Shown in pieces: positions 46,697 through 60,800 of a stretch of 64,000 nucleotides of DNA. The notes under the pieces are model-generated. The model did not search any database, was not told the DNA's origin, and saw only the letters and a list, made by a program, of their open reading frames with translations. Location: assembly GCA_022661535.1 (NCBI GenBank), contig JAKULF010000005.1, positions 496,001 to 560,000 of the forward strand, written 5' to 3'. The position numbers and the translations under genes are program-made. The stretch comes from Eutypa lata. Taxonomy: Eukaryota > Ascomycota > Sordariomycetes > Xylariales > Diatrypaceae. Numbering within the stretch: position 1 is the stretch's first letter; the number at the start of each line of letters is the position of its first letter.

Positions 46697-48294
46697 ATGG
46701 ATATCGAAAAGAAAGCCGACCAAGTAATTCCATCAGAGAAGATCGATATCGACACGGTATGCGACCTCGATGATGCCGAGATCTTCCTGCAGGAGAACAA
46801 CTTCAGCCATGAGTACCTGCAGGAACTCCTAGCCGACGAGGCGCTGAACAAGCGTCTCGTGCGCAAGGTCGACTGGGTTCTCCTGCCGCTCCTAGCCGGC
46901 ACTTACATGCTCCAGTACATCGACAAGCAAGCGCTGAGCTACGCGGCCGTGTTCGACCTCTTCACCGACACGGGCATCAGCCAGGACCAGTACTCGTACT
47001 TCGCCAGCATCTTCTACATAGCGTATCTGGTGGCCGAGTACCCCTGGAGCTACCTCGCGCAGCGCACCCGCATGGCGAAGGTGCTCGGCGGGTGCATCGT
47101 ATCGTGGGGCGTCGTCTTGATGTGCACGGCGGCGGGCAGCAACTTCGCGGGGCTCGCCGCCTGCCGTTTCTTGCTGGGTATCTTCGAGGCTCCGATTACC
47201 CCCTGCTTCATGATGATCATAGCTATGTGGTGAGGAGATTCCCGCAGTCAGGAATTGGTTGGAGAAGACCGTCGAGAATGTTAACCCGGACAAACAGGTA
47301 TACGAGAGAACAGCAACCGTTCCGAGCCGGCATCTTCTACAGCTGCAATGGTGTCGGATCCATGGTTGGGGGTATTCTCTTCTTTGCCGTGGGACAGATC
47401 AAATCGTTCCCTGTCTGGAAGGCCATATTCCTTCTCTGCGGCGGAGTCACGATTGTCTGGGGAGTCGTCGTGCTTCTGTTCCTCCCCGACAACATCATCT
47501 CCGCGAAGCGCTTCTCTCTCCAGGAGAAAGCCACCCTCATCGGCCGCGCCAAACTCGGCCGCACGGGAATCCTAAGCCACCGCGTCAAGAAGGAGCAGAT
47601 CAAAGAAGCGCTGCTGGACCCGCAGGTCTGGCTCCTGACGCTGTTCACGCTGCTGAACGAGGTCATCAACGGCGGCATCGCCAACTTCGGCAAGCTGATC
47701 GTGAAGGGCGTGGTCAAGGACCCCCTGCAGACCACGGCGCTCGGGATCCCCCAGGGCGCCTTCCAGGTCTTCTGGATCCTGACCGGCACGTGGCTGGCGT
47801 CCCGGTTCCGCAACGCCCGCACGGTCGTCATGCTGCTCTACCTGGTCCCCACGGTGATCGGCACGACGCTGATGTGGCGCCTCGACCGGTCCAACGCCAA
47901 GATCGGCGTCCTCTTCGCGTACTACATCGTCGGGAGCTACGTCGCCTCCCTCGTCGTCGCCATGCAGATGCCCGCCACCAACCTCGGCGGCTACACGAAG
48001 CGCGTGACGGGGACGGCCGTCGTCTTCATGGCGTACTGCGTCGGCAACATCATCGGCCCCCACGCCTTCCTGGCTGCCGAGGCCCCCACGTACCCGACCG
48101 GTTGCAAGGTCATTCTGGCCTGCTCCATCGGCCAGATCTTCATCACCGCCTGCTTGCGGCTGTTGCTGGTCCGCAGGAATAAGAAGAGGGATGCCGCTGC
48201 CGCTGCGGGTAGCTCGCCACCGCCGGCCGATCCGGTTGTGGAGGAAATCAGTACTGATTTGACGGACTTCGAGGTAAGCAACCCAATGATGACC

Positions 48295-48325
<31 letters not shown>

Positions 48326-48398
48326 TTCCCGTTGATAAACAACCCCCGCTGACTTCTGATCTTGCACCTAGAATCCTGATTTTAGATACGTATATTGA
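46697..48398 (+). CDS. MFS anion:cation symporter, DAL5/TNA1-like
   Basis: Exons are 46697-47229, 47298-48273 and 48372-48398, giving 511 residues and about 12 helices. Family features: a hydrophilic N-terminus ending in RLVRKVDWVLLPLLAGTYML, then QYIDKQALSYAAVFDLFTD, YPWSYLAQRTRMAKVLGG, and FEAPITPCFMMIIAMWYTREQQPFRAG, with the first intron inside the MWYTREQ block. The C-terminus depends on the second intron: unspliced, the frame would run through a T-rich tract, whereas splicing gives NPDFRYVY, the ending usual in this family (LTDFENPDFRYV). Relatives transport nicotinate, allantoate, pantothenate or other organic anions. It is divergent from the carboxylesterase. Confidence 0.92.
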
Positions 48399-48922
48399 GA
48401 TCTGCTCTCATGTAGTTAGCGACTTCCTGGTTTTGAGGCAACTTAGCGATAAAATGTTGGATTATAGAGCTATGACTTTCTATATTCTTACTAATGTATA
48501 TACTCACATACGTCCAAGTAAATCAAGTTCAATAGGCATTAGGTAGAAAAAAGTTATCCTTTTTGTGTGTTATATAAAAGATATTTGACATAGAAATCAA
48601 GTTAATACTTTAGTCTGCTTTGAGTTGTGAACGGCTTTTATTCATTGCTTTGTATTATGTGCATCTAATTATGTCAACTTATTAATAGTAATACAGTTTA
48701 TATATAGCAATTCAGGTGCTACAGCATTTGATATAATGTGGCCCGACCTTGTTTAAGGCTGGCTGATACCTATCACCATGCAGATCGTTTTCAAAGTTAA
48801 CATCATACAGTGCAAACCGATACTGTACTGTACGCGAGGCTCTCGGATTTGCAATATATATCTTTGGAACACCCCGCCAAAATCCTTTGATCTATTCCTA
48901 TATTTACACACGTTTCACTACG
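48399..48922. other. Intergenic
   Basis: Between two plus-strand genes; AT-rich with no coding signal. Confidence 0.4.
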
Positions 48923-51122
48923 ATGCTTGGACATCTCAATGACAGTGAAAGGCCACGCGCTGACGCGTCAGTGTCGTCGGACCAGTTCAAGGGCGATAAT
49001 ACAATCATCAATGACAGCCACGAGGCCTTAGCCCAAATAGCAATAGACAGCCACACATTACACCAAAACCTTCCACAGCTTGAATGGACATCGAAACCCA
49101 GAAGACTCGAAGCTACCTGGAGTGAGTGCTGAGCAAGCAAGTACCTTGGTACGAGCCCAGGTGTCGTTAATTAATGCCATTGCTGATAACTCACAGGGAC
49201 CAACAATATTCCCAATCGCATTTGCCGCCCTTGTGAGTCGTTCACTTCGAAATATCGGCCGGTTCAAAGTCGAAGATGGCGTTAAAATTCAGGTAAGCGG
49301 AACCCTTTATATAGTCAAATATCTTAAGTCTCGCTTTTTTCTTTCTTCTGGTAATCTACAATCTGATGGCAGGCTTCCTTGAAGTTGAAATCAACTGACA
49401 CAAACCTTCTACAAGACACTTTGGCAAATCATGAATAGCAAAAACATATTTGATACATTTAGATGTATCTTTCAACTACGTCGGATCACTACGGCCTCAA
49501 TCTTCCTGTTTCTTATTTGGTCGCTTTCACCCCTCGGAGGACAGGCATCGCTAAGAGTACTATACAAAGAAAACGCAACAGCCACCGATCCTATACCTCT
49601 GCGTTACCTGGATACCGGGCCACTCGGTCAAATGTACACAGCTACTTGGTCTGGAGCTGGTATTACTCAAGGATTAGGTGTCGTTCTGGATGCCGCTTTG
49701 TACCAGGATTACCAAACCAAGGCCGGCCCTCAAGACGCCTGGGGAAACTTGAAGATACCACGACTGGAGGGGTTCGCAAATTCAACGAAGAACCCAGAGG
49801 GCTGGTACGAGATATGTGAACCACCATGCCCCAAGATTCGCGACGTTGAAACCTATACTTCACTCATTGGCTTTCCCGTCGTGGGCATACCATCGACCGA
49901 CCGCACACAATTCAGCCTTGAAACTTCGTATGTATCTCTTGAATGTTCCAAGTTTCACGCCATAACTGAAAGCGAAGATTGGTCTGAGTCCGTGCTAAAT
50001 ATTACATGTCCGGATTGGTTTGATGTCTATGGCTTGAACCAAACTCAGTCATCAATTGCTCGTCTTGCAGAATTCTTAGCCGTCCCTGGAAATGAACCAG
50101 AGAGTACCATCCAGCCTACAGACTTCACACAAACCCTCATAGTGCAAGGATGGCAAAATTTCAACAAAAGCAAAGGCTTAGAAGGTATGCAGGCGTTTTG
50201 CAAGGCTTTTAGAACCTCAGGCGAGACAGCTTTCGACTGCTATTTTGGCGAGTGCAGTGCCGTCAGAACAAGGCCATCCGAAACTGACCACCGTGGAAAG
50301 AACCTGACAATTTTTGATTTTTGGGGCCGTCACGTTCTTGAGTATGTCATGAGTTTCTCACACACAGAAATTTGGGGTATACCCCTAACAATCGAGCTAT
50401 TCATGAAGAATCCGGCCACACAGCCCGTGATTCCGCTTAACAGCCCTGGGATTTGGGGCGATTTCGACACGAACAGCCTGACAAGCGCGGTGAACTTTAC
50501 TAAGTTCACGCAAGATGAGTTCGCGACCCGTTTGGCGCTCTTGCTGAATACTATCACCCAGATCTTCTTGACCCTTGGACTACTTGAGGCGGACCTCCCG
50601 TCCGACCTATCCCTATACGGACCTGATCATACTTTGGTTGGTGGCTCTTATTATCTAAAAGGACTGAAAATTGGTGAGTTAGCGAGTCTTGGTGGTACCA
50701 GTTATGGGCGCGCCTTATTACAAAATATATCTAGAATCGTGGGGTCTCCTAGATTTGTCGGGGCCTCCGCAAATGCAACCCATGTGGCGTATAGAGAGGT
50801 TTATAAACCCAACATCGCATGGGTGGTTATTCTCCTTCTTGCTTCTGGTGTCCTCGTTGGCCTGGGGTTCGTCGGCATTTGGCGAAGCCGCGATTTGCGG
50901 GCACCAGACATCTTCGATCCGGTCATGGCTTTCACCTACGGCAACAAATATATCGATGTACCCGAGTACGGAAGCACGCTCGACGCCAAAAGGAGGGCAA
51001 GGCTTTTGCCGAACGTAGAGGTTCGGCTAGGTGATGTGGACGGCCATTGGGGTGTCGGTAAAGTGGCTTTGGGTATGGCGCAAGATGTCCACCTACTGAA
51101 GAAGGATCGGCTTTATGAATGA
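48923..51122 (+). CDS. Fungal multi-domain membrane protein of unknown function
   Basis: The firm part is an exon covering 49079-49292 and the exon 49416-51122, joined by a GTAAGC...CAAG intron of 123 bp. They give QGPTIFPIAFAALVSRSLRN, then TLWQIMNSKNIFDTF, a membrane helix (ASIFLFLIWSLSPL) and the motif GGQASLRVL. About 400 residues of extracellular-like sequence with several N-x-S/T sites and paired Cys follow, then a second helix (NIAWVVILLLASGVLVGLGF) and a cytoplasmic tail with DPVMAFTYGNKY. Proteins with the SPLGGQASLR block are common and uncharacterised in Pezizomycotina. The 5' exon is a guess: ATG 48923 with donor GTCAGT at 48967 and acceptor at 49078 keeps the frame, but other starts are possible. 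Confidence 0.7.
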
Positions 51123-53458
51123 TTTATATGTGGTATACGTAGTGGGCGGTGTCCATTCTATTCCGACTGCTTCCAATATTTCCTACGAAATTTCATTGTA
51201 ATAGACGTTGCCACTATATGCACCTGCTTAATTACAACAATAATTACCTAAAGATGGAATAGTGAGAGAAGTTGGCTTGTCATCATCGATTAGGTAAATA
51301 CATTCAACTGCTTCGTATATCGTTGATGTCGCTGCTTTATTGGTAACAACGTAAATCAGGTCACTACCCTCTCCAATAGTGTAGCTCAAACGAAGAGGTC
51401 CTTTTTTCTCTCGCAATGTCCTTAGGAAGAAATATAACTCGCCATATTAGACACACTTAAGGTTGTATTGTCTTATCTTGTCTTAAACATTCTGCTCGGG
51501 ATTTTCGCACCGAATTTGTGTGAACTTCATCATATATGACAGGCGTGGGAACTTGCGATCTTATGCGAAATTATTTAATAACCTTGATACATAAATATCT
51601 GATATATCTATAAATCAATTAGCCTCTAGTAGTCTACCCGGTTTTCTACCCCCAGCCAATGAACGACATAATTCATGACGATGCATCCATTACCGGATGG
51701 GAGAGCTATATTTTAGTGAAACAAACTACCAATCCGCAGTATTACCGTGATCGCCATGCGATTAGGGCAAAAATCTCTATCTGGACCTTACCTTATCTGC
51801 TTATCGATGGTGAGATTCTGCAGAACTTGACGGTAGCACGAGAGAGAACAGGGGTTTAAATGCGTTTCGGGTTCTTTAAGGCAGTTGAGCTCCAGCTTCA
51901 TGCAGACGCTCGGGCATTGTTTGGGTGCTCTGGTTGGCTTCCTCTAGTAGCGGGCAATAGAGCTGCAGTTTTAGCGCTGGATTTTCCTGCTCGTCACGTC
52001 GGGTATTGACTTACATAGCAGGTACAGCTTCCAACGCAGCCAATGCAGTGTGCTCGATTTTGATCTCTCGGCTGTCACCTCAGTTTTCGTGGAGTACATA
52101 TGTAGGTACATACGTATGCATTAGGCCGGTTTTTTATACATCGGAATGTCTATCAGAGATACTACCTTTTCACGGATAATATGTTTGAAGTGAAAATGGA
52201 AGATGAAAAAAAAAAGCTAAGTTTTAATTAGTCACTCTTGCGCTGATTAAAGATGGACTTTTATCCCAATTGGCATTCTCCCCCACATGCTATGTATGAG
52301 CTATCCTCCGTCAACCCCTGTTTAGTTAGATGATTTCCGTAACAGATTATTCATTACTTGCATACTTATGTTTATAACACTTGCCTTGAGTTCAACTTCT
52401 AACTACTGTGATTTGATATGGGTGTTCTTTGAGTGCAACTAATATCTATCCGATGATTAACTCATCCCTCTCGTTGTGCCTGAAGTCAAGAAGTCTAGGC
52501 TTCAATAGCGCATACTTACATATCTACGTACATGCGTGTACTTACCTTACCTACATCTTCTTGCAGATGTGACACACAGCCGATACATTTCCATAATCCA
52601 TTACCCATGTGGACATGTACTTCGTATAATACAATTGATATACAGGTACCTTCCAATATGTTGGATTTTCTTAGCGCCGCTGTAGCCCCTCTCTCTCTAC
52701 CCCCTTTAGGAAGATTTCGTACTCCAGACACTCGGCACTCCTAGGGTTTTGTATGCATGTACGAGTTCATGGGGATGCATGTAAGGTGTGAGGAAACTCT
52801 TAGCGCGTGTGTAAATTGAACGTCGATTTGATCCCTCTGTCTACCCTCCTCCCTCCATCCAGGCCCCCCCCCCCTATCAAGGTAACATTCAATATCCAAT
52901 AGTCGATAGTAGTGAGTAAACCCAATTGGTATCCTCTCTTTATCCTCGTGGAGAGGTAGCATTTAAAGCATCTTGGAGTATTCCGTGTCTTCAACCCGCC
53001 CACCTATCTCGCTTGTCTCTCGCTTCTAAGATTTTAATTACACCCTTCTTACTTCATAGTATCTATCTATTGATATATTATTCTACATTTGTTAGGTATC
53101 TTTTGTTATCTACCTTGCCTTTGAAGCGCAATCCATTACTATCTACCTGCCAATGTACAGAATGTTATAGTCGATTATCACATTGTGCGAATTTCCCCAT
53201 TGTACCTAGAAATCGAATATTTGCATGCGCCGCTTCAATGTCGCTCCAGGTCGCCAACTCTCCAATCCAAATTGGTCCTGGATCCGAACCCTCGCTTGAC
53301 CTACGATCCTCGTAGAATTTATAATCGAAGATAAACAGAACAAACCACGAATCCTGCATTCTCGTTTCCCGGCTAATTCGTTGTAAATTGCACACGCCAC
53401 TACCGAACATCCCGACCCGCGCGACTCTTGGACACCAGCACCTGGTAGCGGATGAAGG
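51123..53458. other. Gene-poor 2.3 kb and 5' region of the ADF-H gene
   Basis: No coding-like frame. It contains a C homopolymer (about 52864-52875) and a long pyrimidine-rich region before the ADF-H start, probably promoter and 5' UTR. Confidence 0.5.
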
Positions 53459-56400
53459 ATGTCGTTGAATGGGTTGGAGGATGCTAAGATCCAGGAAGCA
53501 TTTGAGGGAGCTGTCGCCGAGCCTGGAGGATGGTATGAAAGCCTCATTTACCCAATAGTTTCCAACCCACGGGATATCTTTGCATACAACAAGATCCTTC
53601 TGTGTAACCCTTCTCCATTTTATGACATACCCATAATATTTTCTACATTATCATCGATGCGCCGCTAACTTGCATTTTGCTGTGACGATAGGTTTCTACT
53701 AAAATATGCTAGTCGTGATGACGTCGAACTTTTTGAGCGCGGAAATGGTGGCGTTGTTGAGGCTCGCAATGCCATCGCGAAATACGAAGAGCCGTCGCCA
53801 TTGTATGGCTTTCTCAGATATAGGCGGCGGAACGTAATTCTGAAGTATATGCCCGAGAATTGCTCTAGGCTTATTAAAGGTGAGCGAGCACCTTTTTTGA
53901 GTCATTGTTCCTCGTCGAAATCATGCGCGTGCAAATTGGGATTAGGCAAAGCTAGATGGAAAGAGAAAAGCACGCATAAGGCACAAGAATATGACTAACT
54001 TGTAATGAAAAATTGTGCCATGCAGTTCGATCAACCGTCCATTACAATGCCATTTGCGAAAGATTCACGCCTTACGATACCACCTTCGAGATTTCGGTAG
54101 CCAAGGACCTCAAGGACTCCAAACTCTCGGCAGCTTGTTCGCTTCACGCAGCCTCGGGATCATCGTCATCATCTAATAGCTCACTACGACGGCGGAGGTT
54201 AAACGAAATTGTGGAGGAAGAGGAGGAAGAAGAAAGAGAAAGAAAGAGGCAGTCAATCGTTCACGAGGAAGAAGGACCTAGATCTCCATCAGAATCTCAT
54301 CCTGACGCACCAAATTCACCTTCAGCTCCAGGACATCAGGCTCTCGACCTCCAAAAGATCACGACACCGCCAGATACCACCTTCTCTCCACTTCATGAAC
54401 CACCAAGTTTTAACGGTGCAGAACGTCCCACTTCACCTGAAGGTCGCCTGTCATCCCAGACAACACGACCCGATTTATACAGCTATGCTACATACACCTA
54501 CGGTAAACCTAAGGTGAAGCTAGGCCCCCGACCTTCAATAGAAACAAATAAGAGGCCACATACTGCGAGCAATTTCCGGCCAATTGCAGCTCTCCCTGCA
54601 GGATTCAAGGGGTTTTCAAAGGGATCTAAGAAGGGGAAATTGGACGACAAATCCGAAGTCGAGTCAGAACAAAGGGAACAAGAGGCGACAGCGTACACGA
54701 ATCTCACGGTCTCAACAAACCTTCTTGCAGTACCAAAAGAAGTAGAACAGCAACAAACGATATCACCACGACCTGCCACTAGCTCTGGCGCTTCGATCAA
54801 ATCCATAGCTGCGTCCATTTCGTCGGTCAAAGAGAATCACAAGATGACTCCCGAAAAGGCGCGCCTTATGAAGGCGATGAAGATGAGAGAGAAGAAGAAG
54901 AAAATGAATGCCTCGAACTTAGCAGAGTCAAACTCCTTATCAGCAGCAACTCACAATGGCATCACCACCACTACTACTATAGAAGAAGCCAACACAGAAG
55001 TAGACGAACAATCAAAAACCGATCCAAGTGCTGAAGGTGAAACCCATTCGTCCTCTATAGCTCCTTCTGATTCTGGTATTTCTATCGATCCTCCTACACC
55101 AAAGTCGGTCAATACGGAAACACGGTCATATGGCACGACTTCGGATTCTCATCCACCCTCACCCACAGCTGCGTCCATGTCGGAAATTGGCGACTCCACA
55201 AAAGCATCGTCATTATCTGAATCAACAGATGAGACCATACAGGCCAACAAAGAAGAAGAAGAAGCAGCTGGTGATTCTACGCAGAAGGACAACAATAACA
55301 GCAACGGCAACAGCAACGATGATGCCGATACCAACTACGAAAATCAGATTCCGCATAACGAAGCAGAGCAGCATTCGAAAATGACGATAGAAGATTCCAC
55401 TGGCTCTAGTGGTGGGATTAAGATGAGGCCCGTGGAGACAGATGAACCCGCCCCAGAAGTCCCCAAAGTTACCCCTGAAGACCCACAAGCCGACACACTA
55501 AAGAAAGTCGCCTCAGAAGACGCGACCTCTACCGCTTTTTCCCAGTCCCTTTCTCAGGAATCCCAGCAGCAGCAGATTTCAGAGCCCCACCCATCATCTT
55601 TCCAAACAACAGAACCAACTGAGAATATTCGTGATACTGTTGCTGTTGCTGAAGACATAACATCCAAGCATCCGACAAAGCTTCGTACGACGGACCTCGA
55701 CACACCACCCGACCAAGACGATTCGCCAAAGTCGGTTCTTGGCGTACCGAGGTCCAAGTTCTCTGCAAGCGAGCCCAAATCATCCACCTCCTCTTCGTCG
55801 TCCAGATCTCCAACGTTGCCAGCCCCGAAGCTAAGATCCAAGTTCTCAACTCAAGACCTCAGGAACAGGTCTGGGACTGTCTCATCCCAGTCTCCTCTGA
55901 CCATATCAGCCGATACCATCGTGGCTAAGGAGAGCCAGCCGAGTAAGGAGAAAGATAAGGGCGATATCGAAGAACAGAGCCTACAAGGCAACCAAGAGTC
56001 GCTTGTGATACCTCCCAAGTCATCACGGCGCAAGTCCGTCGACCCCCTCCGGACCGATTTGACGGCAAGCAAGACTCCACAGTCCGAAGTTTCAGATCCT
56101 CTGCTAGACGATGACCTGATGGACGAGCTTCAATCTGCAGAGGTCCAAGAGGCACGGCCTATGCTAGTCTCGAAATCCCCTATAAACCCCGTCTTCCCTG
56201 GAAACAATCTGTCCATATCCAAAGATGCTGACACAAAAGGTCCTGCCCATCTGGTCCGGACCGTCTCGAACCCCATCCGTGGTCCTCTTCTAGTTCCTAC
56301 CGATGTCTCCCAAAGTTCTGCGAGAAGCGTCTCCGCTGGAGGTGCAGCATATCTGCATAATATAACTCGGCAACCTTCCAGTGCTGGGCTGTTAAAGAAG

Positions 56401-57819
56401 GGAGGTGTCGGCTCTAGTATTTCCCAACGCATCAAGGCTTTGGAGAAACTATCAAGCACGACTGTAAAGGACGATGGCCGACCAAAGACCGCAACGCCCA
56501 CGTCGTCTTTCTATACTGTTCAGAAGGGTACCATACAACAGCCGTCCAAGCCGGCCTCATTAGCTGATCGTGCCAGCTCTGTGACGCGCGGGTCTCCACC
56601 TCGAGATGAGTCTAGAGAGCATACCCCCGATACCCCTGAAAAGCAAAAGAGAGGAAGGTCAGGTTCCATGGCCAACAGGCTCACAGTGTTCGAAGGCCAA
56701 GGACTTATCCCACCGGCGCCACGTGGCCGACCGGAATCTATTCAAGTCACCGCCCGGATTCTTCGTGATAATACTCAAGACTCGTTATCCAGGCCGCAGT
56801 CACGGCGAGATCCCACTGAGTTCGGGCCCGTGGAGTTAAAGGAATCTCCGCTGATCATCGACGTGCGGAAGTCTGAGCCAGAACCGAAGAGTGAGGCTCC
56901 TGCTGTAGATTCCCCCAAGGAAACCATCATGGAGAGACGGATGTCGCGTGACCTAAACGCTACTCCAGAGGATGTTGACAAGAAATCTCGAAGGCCATCA
57001 CTAGGTATTGTCAAGGATTTTATCAAAGATCGGCGAGCCTCTGTCATCAGCAAGTCCACGGATAATTTGCTCAACTTAGGGTCTCCAAAGACTGCGACCC
57101 GGCCACCCTCCTCGAACTCAAATTACAGCAATCTTGTGCGACGTATGTCGACTTCAAGCCGCCGTTCATTAAGCTACGACCGGGATAGTAACGGTAACTC
57201 GATGCCCCTGGGCTCGCCGTCGGTGATAAGCGACAATTCGGGGGATGATGAGAAGGGAAACGATAAAAAGTCAGCTAAGAACCGGGCATCCCGTTTCATG
57301 CGTCGGTTGTCTAACTCGTTTGCACCCAGTCGCAAAGCCGTGTCGGCCAACATCTCGCCAACTTTGACAGAGGAGCCCGCAGACGAAGCTGCAGCTCTCC
57401 CCGAGACCCAACCGAGCGTATCAGCGTACATGGGAGACGTCAATGTGCAGTTCCCCGACAACTTGCTGTGGAAGCGCCGTAGCATGTGCCTCGATACGAG
57501 TGGCTGGCTTATCCTGAGCGCCGTTCAAGGTGCCGGAGTCGGCGGCAAGGACAAGGCCGGCATTAAGCGATACCACTTAAGCGATTTCCGCGCGCCGTAC
57601 GCTCCCGACGTCGAGGTCCAAGAATTGCCCAACAGTGTCAGGCTGGATTTGGTGGAAGGCTCATGTCTGCAGATCGCCTGCGAGGACCGCAATGGTCAGG
57701 TGAACGCACTACAATGTAAGTTTAAAACACCCTTCATCTTCCATTCGCTACATCATTCTAACTGGAGAGGTACAGCTTTGCAAGATGCCCACCGGAATCA
57801 CTCTTCTCTTGGTCACTAA
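53459..57819 (+). CDS. ADF-H domain actin-binding protein, large, with C-terminal PH-like region
   Basis: Exons are 53459-53532, 53692-53879, 54026-57715 and 57776-57819, giving 1331 residues. Residues 1 to about 130 form an ADF-homology domain split by two introns: MSLNGLEDAKIQEAFEG, WFLLKYASRDDVELF, YGFLRYRRRNVILKYMP and VHYNAICERFTPYDTTFEI. It should bind actin. The next thousand residues are low complexity and rich in Ser, Thr, Glu and Pro, with an acidic EEEEEEERERKR run, many SP/TP sites and basic KKGKLDDK and MREKKKKM patches. A folded C-terminal segment (MGDVNVQFPDNLLWKRRSMC to VNALQ) resembles a PH-like domain. The final intron (57716-57775, 60 bp, GTAAGT) is a multiple of three and stop-free, so both forms are translatable; the spliced form (NALQSLQDAHRNH) looks like a natural helix end. 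A role in cortical actin or endocytosis is likely from the family. Confidence 0.85.
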
Positions 57820-60800
57820 GGTTTGACCTAATTATGTTACGACTTGCATTGCATCCCTTCGTGGTGTTCTATTCAAATTCTCTTCTTCTTCCAGGCCAAT
57901 ATTCTTTTTACTTTGTCATTTACAGATACCCTTCCTTCTACCTTGTACCAACAACACTTTCTATTTCTTCCATGCCTTCTGGTCTCCCAATGCGTCGAGT
58001 AAACCATGTTGGGACGCCATTTTTGATGATCCTCCGAAAATTCGATGATAGAGTTGGCGGCTATCTGTCACCTTGACGAAACTCCTTCTCCTCTTTCTTC
58101 ATCTCACCTTCTTCGAGATAGAGGACGTTTAGGGGTATTGGATCTACTTCCAAAACTTTCTTACGACATATGATTGTTGTACTTTTGGAGAAAGGGGTTA
58201 CACTTTTTTTCTACGACACCTAACCCCATTTTTCTTTTCCCCGGTCCTAATTGCGAGCCCGGGGAACCCCATGATACCATCCCCAACATATTTTTGAACC
58301 ACGTTCTAGTACTGCACTATTACTGTTATTACTGTTACTGTTACTATTATTATTATTATTACTGCATATATGCACACACCTCTGGCGAGGGTTTTTTCTT
58401 GTTTCTTTTTACGTTATTATTTTTCTTGTCCCGACTTTCTTCTTTCCCCCCACAACAGAGACAGGGAGAAAGAGAGACGGAGAGGGACGAGAATAGGGAA
58501 TACGGGCGGAAAGGGGAAGGGGAGAGGGGTTTACTGTGCTTTTGTGTGCATTAGAAGTAGAAAGTCGAGATGAGAAAAGGAAGTCTAGAGAGTGAGAGAG
58601 AGAGAAGGGGGGAGCAGAGAGAGGGGAGAGAGGATGAAGATGAAGATGAAAGAAAATACTGGTGAGAGCGAAGAAAGGGGGTAGAGAGAAGCAACAATAG
58701 AACTTTCGTGGAAAGACGGCAAAGCACCGCCACTATACATTGTCACCGCCACCCGCGTATCAATCATGTCCTGTCCTATCCTATCCTACCTGCCTTCCTA
58801 TGTTGACTGTCTGGCCATCCCACCCTATCCTATCTGGCCCTTTACATGCCTGCCTAGGCGTGGAAAGATCGGCAGGCGTAGGCAAGACGAAAGAGGGAAC
58901 AGAAGGAAGGAAATGAAGCTTGCCCTTTGAAATACCAAGCTTGTACCGTACCGTACTTTATGTACTCGAGTATGTATGTATCTATGTATCTATGTATGGC
59001 GTGTTGTATTGTGTTGTAAATAAACAAGAACCAGAACAAGTAATACCTACATTACCTAGTAGTTAAAGGCAAATATGCATTGTATGTACCTAGCTACATG
59101 GTGCTTTCGATAACGTGCATATATGTCTACCTACCCACTTCCCACATATATATATTTATTTAGCAAGGTAGGCGTCTGCTCTCTGATACCATCTTTATCA
59201 GCAGTAGATAAATTGGACGAATATTTCCCAATATAACATTGACCGCTAACTAGGTATGTATGTATGTGTTTGATAGAAAAGAGATTTCTTTAAATCGCCC
59301 TTAGGCTCAATATGCATACCTAGATAGGTACTTACGTTAGATGCTGGTGGGATAGGACGATGGAAGACAAGACACTCCTTGGTCAGGAACAAAGAAGTTG
59401 TTCCTTATACATTAGGTAAAGTACTTTATTGGTTGAAAAGTCTAGCGGCATTGAAACACTTTATCCATATTGTTGCTCCTCGTGGATTACTGGCTCTCTT
59501 TTGCCTCGGAAGTCACTTCATTACACGGCATCTATCTAGGCCTTCTTGTATAAGGAAAACAAGTAACGGTTCTATCACCTACATACTTCAACTCTAATGG
59601 TTTCCCCTGAAATAATTTGTAGGTGCTTATCTTTACCTAGTTAACAAACCTGGAAGTCAGCCGAACTGCTGCAGTTTGATTGCTTATAAGTAGGTATACC
59701 TTATATGTACGTCAAATTTTCAATGTTGGTTCTTGACTATCTACTCGGTCCCCTTGGAAGATGCGGGCAAACATTATATTTTCGGAGGAGAAGGGGAGGG
59801 GAGGATCATCGTCAAGTTTTGTAAGATTGTAGTCACAGATCCACGGGATGTAACGAGTTATGCAGTAGCAAGTTCGTATAAACAAGATCAACACAAATTG
59901 CCAGGGGGGAGATTTCTTAAGGAAGACCCCACATAAACTGTGATAATAAGTCTTCTCTTGTATATGGAACAAGTCCATTTATTAAAGGGGCTCTTACCAT
60001 CCCTCTCCCTCTTTTCTCTTTTTCATCTTTCTTGTTTCCCCTTAATACTCATCCATCATCAACTTACTATAGTCTTTATCATCGAGTTTTCAATATTATC
60101 AGCTATTTCCAAAACATCCAGTGTTGGGAATCACCCTCTTTCTTACAAAACATTAGCTGACAACTATGGGTTATAGCTTGAGCATTATCAGACTCCTGGC
60201 CCTGCACCCTCTTAAGTACCCATATTCTCTTGGCCGCTAGCACAAAGGTGAATTGAAAGAATCGAGATCAAATTCAAAATCCATCACAAATTATTTTTAC
60301 TGGATATTATATGCATGCCATGGCCAGACACAGAAGAGCAGTTGCCTCTTGCATGAGCGTGATATTATTTACCAATTTTTGTATAACTATTAAGCTTTCT
60401 TTCATTCACTGAAAGATCTTCCAGAAAAAGAATTAAGTACATAGGTGCACCTCTTATAAATACGAGATAATTAATTAATAACTACCTATATGTCCCCCCT
60501 ACCTTGTCTTGGGTCATTTTGCTACTGATCTCGTCTTTAAACAAAAATGTGCTGGCAAGGGATGCAGCAACTATGCCCGTTGTATTCTTAACCGGGGCAG
60601 CAAGTATTGTCCTTAAATTTCCTTATTGTCTTTTTTTTTTAAATTTTAATTAAGAAACACCCCGCTATTCTTTTAAAAAGTTAATCTAATACTTACACAT
60701 AGAAGTAATACAAGTTGAATAAGGACAATGATTAGGGACGTATAAAATGTCATTATAAGAATATAAGTATAAACTTAAATCCCCTAATTAATGCTTCCTT

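Noticed and set aside
47092..48546. Porter frame extended through to 48546
   Set aside because: The extension crosses a T homopolymer and a consensus intron; splicing gives the conserved family ending.
52860..52880. C homopolymer as a functional G-quadruplex
   Set aside because: A single run, with no spaced G/C tracts to form a quadruplex.
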